Made by a program: the position numbers and the translations under genes | In this document: piece by piece, positions 58,401-64,000 of the stretch | Numbering within the stretch: position 1 is the first letter of the stretch | Layout of the letters: each line of letters starts with the position of its first letter | Origin: Diorhabda sublineata | Taxonomy: Eukaryota; Arthropoda; Insecta; Coleoptera; Chrysomelidae | Assembly (NCBI RefSeq): GCF_026230105.1 | Contig: NC_079476.1 | Location: 28,138,559 to 28,202,558, forward strand | Reading direction: 5' to 3' | Length of the DNA stretch: 64,000 nucleotides | The notes under the pieces: model-generated | Told to the model about the DNA's origin: nothing | The model's input: the letters and a program-made list of their open reading frames with translations, nothing else | Databases searched by the model: none

Positions 58401-59639
58401 AATTCATTCATTATTGAAAAAAATTCAAATAGTTCATTATTTCTATTAATTAATTTCCGTTACAATTTTTATACTAACAACAAATATTTCTTCTTAGACA
58501 GAAGAAGAAGGAATTAAAAGATACGAGTATGGAAACATTTTTTTGACTATCTGCCGGAAGATGGAAAAATAATGGTAAATTTATCATTCAATGAGCGTAT
58601 AATGATGGTTATTACTTAATGATTGCACCATAGCGAGTGGTATAATTCATCCGAATGAGAAATAGCTTTTACTCGCGAATAAACAAATTACATAATCAAT
58701 TTTGGTCTACATGATAATGTAACATTACTACAACTAAACCAAATACCTACTCACAAACTAGGTACTTAGCCAGAATCGATGTCTACGACATTGAGAAATT
58801 TCAGTGATATACCTAATATTAATAATAACAAATATTTCCAAATACTAAATCAAAAACCGAATTTCACATCAGAAGAATTATAATCGTATATTAATGATAA
58901 TGATGACAAAAATGAGAAAATGGAAGCAAAAGTATATAATTTTGAAAATTTTTTCGTGCTAAAAGAAATAATAATGATCCAACAGTAAATTTTCGAAAAG
59001 AGCATCGGAAAAATAAATAAAAACAGTTAAATTATATATTGCAACCGGTAGTAATAAATTTTTGTCAAGACCTGTTATCGCTAATGTATTACCATCACTG
59101 CATTTATCATTTACACGTTGAAATCAAAACTTCATTAGTAAGAAGAACGATCAGATATACCCGCTTCGTCTAAAAACTGTTTTGTTAGTGATGTACACCT
59201 CCAGGAAACTATTATCGAACTAATAATGAAATTTTAGTGATGCTAAATTCGGAAACCAAAGTGTTATCCAAATATGCTATAGACCGTTATTTGGAAATAA
59301 GAAACCCATCAACCATCATGATTCCATAAAATTGTAAAATTCAAGTAGAAAACGAAATCTGATAACTAATGAACAAATTAAAATAGTGAATAATTTTGCC
59401 AGAATTAGATTTTAGTCTTTGCTTCTTTTTGGATTCCAATACGATGATTTTCCATATTTTTTTGTCATTAACAGAGGTGGATGGGCAAATCACATGAGAC
59501 AAGTTTTTGACGACTTCATGACCTCCACTGAATGCTTTGTGTCACTCAAAAACCCGCTCGTGCGTGATAAATTAGACTTCAGAACCCATCTGTAGCATTA
59601 TCAATGATTCTGGAGTCGCAATTTAAATGGAAATACGAA
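55421..59639. other. AT-rich stretch, no gene recognised
   Basis: Short frames such as 56607-56816 (plus) resemble nothing known. Between 57500 and 57960 and near 59450-59600 the sequence has moderate GC and could be decayed repeat, but no family could be read. The left border of the following LTR is not certain. Confidence 0.45.
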
Positions 59640-59888
59640 GTTCAAACAAGGTTGATCAATGTTTTTCTTCAGACAATATCGCCAGAAAAAAATTTTGCAT
59701 CGAGCTAGGTTAATGAACATTGTTTATTAAGCTCCATTGCATAACGCCGACGAGGCACTTTGTAAAATATATAAATATTGTAAACTTGTAATAGTAGTAG
59801 ATTCTGTTTTTGTCAATGTATTGAATAAAAGTTTCTTAACCTGTAATTTGTTTTTTAAAATCACCTTCTCGAAGTTCAGTAACGTAAT
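59640..59888 (+). repeat. 5' LTR, right part
   Basis: Contains a TATA-like AAAATATATAAAT (59762-59774), a polyadenylation signal AATAAA at about 59823-59828, and ends GTAATT directly before the primer-binding site. Such an AATT ending is usual for errantivirus LTRs. The left limit is a guess, because the second LTR is outside the window. Confidence 0.65.
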
Positions 59889-59905
59889 TGGTGCAGTCAG
59901 TAGGA
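59889..59905 (+). promoter_or_regulatory. Primer-binding site for minus-strand synthesis
   Basis: TGGTGCAGTCAGTAGGA. It matches the serine-tRNA 3' end complement used by many errantiviruses except for C to T and G to A changes at two CpG sites, as expected from methylation-type decay. It follows the LTR end without a gap. Confidence 0.8.
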
Positions 59906-60274
59906 AATTTCGTAAATTTAATGAATCGCACGGGAAATTTTTCGTTTTAACGATTAATCGGAATATTCGAATTTGTGTTCGGAAACTGTGAATTCGAAGA
60001 ACTGCAGATAGTTCGAGTGGACATCGAGCGATTCCAGCGGCTACAGTGGACGACACCAATGAAGAACTTCAGAAGAGCTAGAAAACGAAGACCGCAATTT
60101 TCCTGGGTTAAGAACTAACATCTTTCCAGCCTTTAGGACCCCTAGAATATGATAGCTTTAGTTCTAATGTAAGTGCTCATTATTATTTCCTTTTTCCACA
60201 TTCAATAATTTAGTTGTTAATCAAATAAATGAAAATCGTTAGTATATTTTGAGAGCCAATTTGAAGTAGAAAGC

Positions 60275-60895
60275 ATAAGGATATTATATGAAAACATTTT
60301 AAGTTTACGACCAAGTGAAGATAATAATTTTGAAAATAGTTCTAGTGAAGATAGTTTAGAAAATATAGATTTAAAAATGACCACATCAGGTACAAACTAC
60401 CAACTGCAACTACTTATATTTAGATTCAATTCCAAATTTTGATGCTAACCCTCATACACTTAATATATTCATAGGAAATTGTGAAAGTTTCATTTCTGCG
60501 TTTGATAGTAATTCAAATAATGCGTTGAACACATTTTTAGTTAGAGCTATTATAAGAAAATTAACAGGTAAAGCTCAAATAGTAATTGGTTGGAGCACAA
60601 AATTGAAAACATGGGATCAAATCAAATAAGCTTTAAATTTAAGCTTTGAAGACCATCGAGACATTGACTGTTTAGTTCAAGAGTTCAGATCTTATTAAAC
60701 CATAACCATTTAAGAATGAGACCCTTCATAATTTTGGTATGCGATACCAAGATTCCAGGACTCTCATTATCACACTTTACATTTAGAATTAAGTGAAAAA
60801 CGATTATATCTTATGAACCACGATTTCTACACAGATGCTCACGTTACAGAAAATATCAAATAATCAGACTCAGGATTCTCATACTCTCACGAGCC
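60275..60895 (+). pseudogene. gag remnant of the errantivirus-like element
   Basis: Acidic start (SEDNNFENSSSEDSLEN at about 60315), then the capsid-like core: IPNFDANPHTLNIFIGNCES, FISAFDSNSNNALNTFLVRA and IIRKLTGKAQIVIGWSTKL, near 60430-60620. DQIK, a stop and LSFEDHRDIDCLVQEF follow. This pattern (P-F-G-N-x-x-x-L-x-x-F-I, then KLTGKA) is typical of gag in this branch. Stops interrupt it, and no zinc knuckle is seen before the protease. Confidence 0.85.
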
Positions 60896-60899
60896 GAAG

Positions 60900-61240
60900 C
60901 AAAGTAACTTAACACACTAGAAACAAATCTGTCATTTATAGAAATTCCAGAAATAAATGCAATATTTTCAGTTGACACAGGAAGCTCAAAGTCACTTATA
61001 AATCCGAAAATAGCTTATAAATCTAACAAAAATTTAATATTCAAACTGCTCATATTACTTATCACGACGAGGTAGCGTATATCCCATTGTTCAATATTTT
61101 TAATTTACAAGAGTCTCACAAATTCTATCTTTCCAAGTTTATTGAAAAACAAATTATTACTCCTAATACAATTATTCCTCTAATATTTCAACAAGATATC
61201 ATACAATATATCAACAAGAAGTTGTAAAATTACCAGTTAA
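60900..61240 (+). pseudogene. Protease of the errantivirus-like element
   Basis: A frame with AIFSVDTGSSKSLINPKIAY keeps the catalytic DTGS at 60974-60985. After a frameshift it continues through TAHITYHDEVAYIPLFNIF and KFYLSKF. It precedes the RT by about 250 bases. Confidence 0.82.
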
Positions 61241-61479
61241 TGACAAAAATGGCATTGGAAGGTTAGATTTCGAAAAATTATGTAATAATCTTGGAACACC
61301 AAAAGCATTAGTGAATATAGATTTGCAGTAACCTCAATAATAAATTCAAATGAGAGCTCTGTAACCTCTTAACATCGAACCCTTGAATTTAGTTGAAGTA
61401 AATTTTTGAGAGAAAATGGAAGTAGAATCAGATATAAACTTAGGTAATTCCAATGATAATAAATTGAAAGGAAATTTAA

Positions 61480-62275
61480 AAAAATATAAGGTTAGATCAT
61501 TGCAATAGAGAAGAAAAGGAAGCGTTAAGAAAACTTTGTTGTGAATATAGAGACATTTTTTATTGCGAAGGTATTCCTTTAAGTTTTACTAACGAAATCA
61601 AACATAAAATTAAGTTAACCGACGATAGTCCAATATACACTAAATCTTATCGGCTCACGAAAATTCATCGAGAGGAAGTGAAGAGACAAACAGGGAAGAA
61701 GGTATCGTAGAAGAATCTACTGCACCCATTTGAATCATCCCAAAACAATCACATGCTACCGGTGAGAAAAAATGGAGACTGGTAATAGATTACAGCAGAC
61801 TAAATGAAAAAGCAATTCAAAACTGTTATCCAATCCCAAAAATAAGCGAAATCATGGACAGACTAGAAAGACCTAACTATTTTACATCCTTGGATTTCCA
61901 CCAAATCAAAGTTGACCCCGAAGACGTACCCAAAACTGCCGTTAGCATCCCATAAGGTCACTTTCAATTCAAGAGAATGTCTTTTGGGCATAAAAATAAC
62001 CCATACAGTACTTCTCTTCAGGAACACATACGGGGAGTTAAACAAGTAATTGACAGACTGAGAAAATTTAACTTAAAGGTACAACTGGACAAATCCGAAT
62101 TCCTTCAAAAATCTTTCGTATACTCAGATCATATAATTACCACCGATGGTGTAAAACACAATTCCAAAAAAATTTCTGTAATCAAAAACTTCCCGATTCC
62201 CAAAACCCAAATCGAAATCAAAAGTTTCCTTGAAAAAGGAATGCGAATAATTCATGATAAAGAATTCATAAACTC
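61480..62275 (+). pseudogene. Reverse transcriptase of the errantivirus-like element, YXDD box missing
   Basis: Starts with HCNREEKEALRKLC, EYRDIFYCEGIPLSFTNEIK and KLTDDSPIYTKSYRL, then WRLVIDYSRLNEKAIQNCYP and NYFTSLDFHQIKVDPEDVPK, with the first catalytic Asp in LDFHQI near 61895. After a stop comes the frame 61977-62408: MSFGHKNNP is followed at once by YSTSLQEHIRGVKQVIDRLR. The 100 or so bases that should carry the YXDD box are deleted. A second deletion follows IKSFLE. The RT is therefore dead. Confidence 0.92.
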
Positions 62276-62319
62276 TTTTCAAATTTATAAAATAATTGTA
62301 ACAAACGATCCTATATTAC

Positions 62320-62690
62320 AATATACAGACTTTTCCAAACCGATAGTAGGAGCTATTCCCTTGGAGCAGTATTGGCACAAGGTACCATTCCAAATGACAA
62401 ACCTATAGCTTGCGCCTCAAGAACCCTGAACGATTCAGAAATCAATTACTCTACAATTGAAAAGGAATCAGTTGCAATCGTATGAGCTTGCAACACTTCT
62501 GTATGGACGACAGTTTCACATATATACTGACCATAAACCCCTAACCTGGCATTTCAAGTTAAAAAAACCCTACTCAAAATTGGTGAGATGGTGTTTGAAA
62601 TTAGAAGAATATGAAAGAATTTGAGAGTTCTTACGAGAGTTCGAAAACTCTTTAGAACAGAAAAAACAATTCTACCGATGAGCAAAATCA
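62320..62690 (+). pseudogene. RNase H region of the errantivirus-like element
   Basis: Reads LQYTDFSKPIVGAI near 62317 (the TDAS-type first acidic motif). It continues with DKPIACASRTLNDSEINYST and IEKESVAIV, then, frameshifted, LTDHKPLTWHFKLKKPYSKL and VRWCLKLEEYE near 62525-62610. These are the standard tether and RNase H motifs of Ty3/Gypsy elements. A stop (TGA) falls right after SVAIV. Confidence 0.88.
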
Positions 62691-63129
62691 ATTAAAAATG
62701 AATATTATCTGACATACAATTACAGCCTCCTAAAAATACCACTAATATACACCCAAATTTACGAGACGAACTTAATACACCTGGACAAAACCTACTACCT
62801 CTAAATCCAATTCCTAAACTATTCATTCAGCTTTTGAAACCACTAACCAAGGATTTCCTCTTTTAGATGTAATTATTAATAACAAAGTTTAGTATATCCA
62901 AATCTATATCAAAAACTAGATATCTCTCACGATACATACGAAAATCACAAGATAACAAAAGTTAAAATTCTAGAAAATGACAAAAGACGTTTTATATTCG
63001 AATTTTTAGTAGCAACACATTCTATCTTTATTTTAACATAGACAAGTTGTATCAAGATTTTAATAGTCTATTTAAGACATTTCTCTTCAAATCAACCAAA
63101 ACCTATCAAATGCACTAAATCAGTTGATA

Positions 63130-63990
63130 CTGTATCAGATGAAAAAGAACAGATCCTTTTACTCAGAAATCACCACGAAGGCACAACCACACGCAGAGGA
63201 ATTCCAGAAACCTTCGAAAAATTAAAAGTAAATTACTTTTGGAGAAATATGCTAGATAAAAACCTTTTGTTCTGCTGCATCAAAACCATTCCAAATTATA
63301 CACATCAACGTTTTTGCTTACGACGTAAAATATTATCTTACCTTAACAGATGCATTCACAAAATTCGAACAAGCAATGCACATTCCTTCTAAAACAGCTG
63401 TTATTATAAGTACAGCTCTAATCAAATATTTCACATTGTTCGGAGTACTACCACAATTAATTATTTTAGATAAAGGTACAGAATTCAATGACGATACTAT
63501 TAAAGAACTTTTAGCATTACACAAAATTAATATACATACACCACAACTGGTCACCATGAGTCCAACTCTATAGCCGAAAGAGTTCATTCAAACTTGATTG
63601 AACATCTTAGAATACTACCAGAACTCTATCCCGACGAAGACGATTTAATGGATTATGCAAAAATAGGTTACAATAACCCTATACACACTTCTACAAGCTT
63701 CACCCCTTTTGAACTTTCCTTTGGTCCTACAGATTCTAGAAACCCGAACGAAATTTTTATGCCTCAAACTTCCTATAATAACTATGTAGATAATCATCGA
63801 AGAAAAAAACTCCCATTTCAGTTTCGTCTTTCGGACCGCCGAAGAAAGATTAGATGCCCCCAAATTCTATAACTTAAACAATAATCCTGACCTCCTACCC
63901 TTACGACTAGGCACAGCATATATAGAAACAGACTTTTGGACTTTCATACATGCTTATGACATTACAAATATAATCGACCACTTTTAAAAT
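63130..63990 (+). pseudogene. Integrase of the errantivirus-like element
   Basis: The zinc domain keeps NHHEGTTTRRGIPETFEKLK and VNYFWRNMLDKN near 63160-63260, with FCCIKTIPN as a decayed CxxC. In the core, the first catalytic Asp of the HIDVF-type motif reads Asn (IHINVF, codon 63307-63309). The second Asp is kept in LDKGTEFN (63469-63471), and the Glu is kept in SIAERVHSNL (63576-63578), one frame away. The tail (63594-63872) reads ILPELYPDEDDLMDYAKIGY, NNPIHTSTSFTPFELSFG and continues toward the window edge. One residue change, stops and shifts inactivate it. Confidence 0.9.
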
Positions 63991-64000
63991 TTGAAGGACC

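Larger units (their letters stand above)
59640..63999 (+). mobile_element. Errantivirus-like Gypsy element, 5' part, runs off the window
   Basis: Order: LTR end, primer-binding site, leader, gag, protease, reverse transcriptase, RNase H, integrase. The gag motif content and the serine-tRNA-type primer site fit the gypsy/17.6/297 branch of insect retroelements (errantiviruses), whose members often have an env gene after integrase. That part and the 3' LTR would lie beyond 64000. All frames carry stops or deletions, so this is an inactive copy. Confidence 0.9.

Noticed and set aside
59727..60059. 110-codon minus-strand frame
   Set aside because: It crosses the LTR end, primer-binding site and leader of the errantivirus-like element on the opposite strand. 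No protein similarity.

Overview
The window looks like an AT-rich, intergenic or deep-intronic piece of an arthropod genome, most likely an insect. The evidence is the repeat content: mariner/IS630/Tc1-like, hAT and piggyBac DNA transposons, a Penelope-like element, several LINE lineages, and two Ty3/Gypsy-type LTR retroelements, one with a serine-tRNA-type primer site as in insect errantiviruses. There are long AT tracts, (TA)n microsatellites, no operon structure and no closely packed genes. I found no intact host gene, tRNA, rRNA or CRISPR array. The species cannot be named from this sequence.

Layout. 1-10 kb: mostly featureless AT-rich DNA with a mariner relic (1.7-2.26 kb), small dispersed repeats, and a deleted mariner/MITE copy (9.59-9.96 kb). 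10.8-15 kb: a hAT relic directly followed by a piggyBac relic, then a GC-richer unidentified block and a Mos1/SETMAR-type mariner relic. 17-24.2 kb: a Tc-like transposase N-terminus, a Jockey-like LINE 3' end, and a Penelope-like element (minus strand) with a GIY-YIG ORF, an interrupted inverted repeat and a hammerhead-like hairpin. 28-41 kb: IS630-type relics on both strands, pieces of LINEs of at least three types, a mariner C-terminus and local duplications. 43.08-45.67 kb: a Gypsy element with a collapsed 5' LTR, a CCHC gag knuckle, a DTG protease, a YIDD reverse transcriptase, a deletion, an integrase remnant and a 3' LTR. 50.2-55.4 kb: a LINE with an IS630-type element next to or inside it, then a mariner relic abutting a Jockey-like RT. 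59.6-64 kb: the 5' part of an errantivirus-like Gypsy element that runs off the window end.

Every coding segment recognised is broken by stops, frameshifts or deletions, so none should be autonomous. The genes do not act together as a host pathway. The window records successive insertions and decay. The items most worth a second look are the ribozyme-like hairpins of the Penelope-like element and of a three-copy repeat family, a possible host exon near 19.76-19.83 kb, and two small GC-richer ORFs (21.04 and 27.93 kb).
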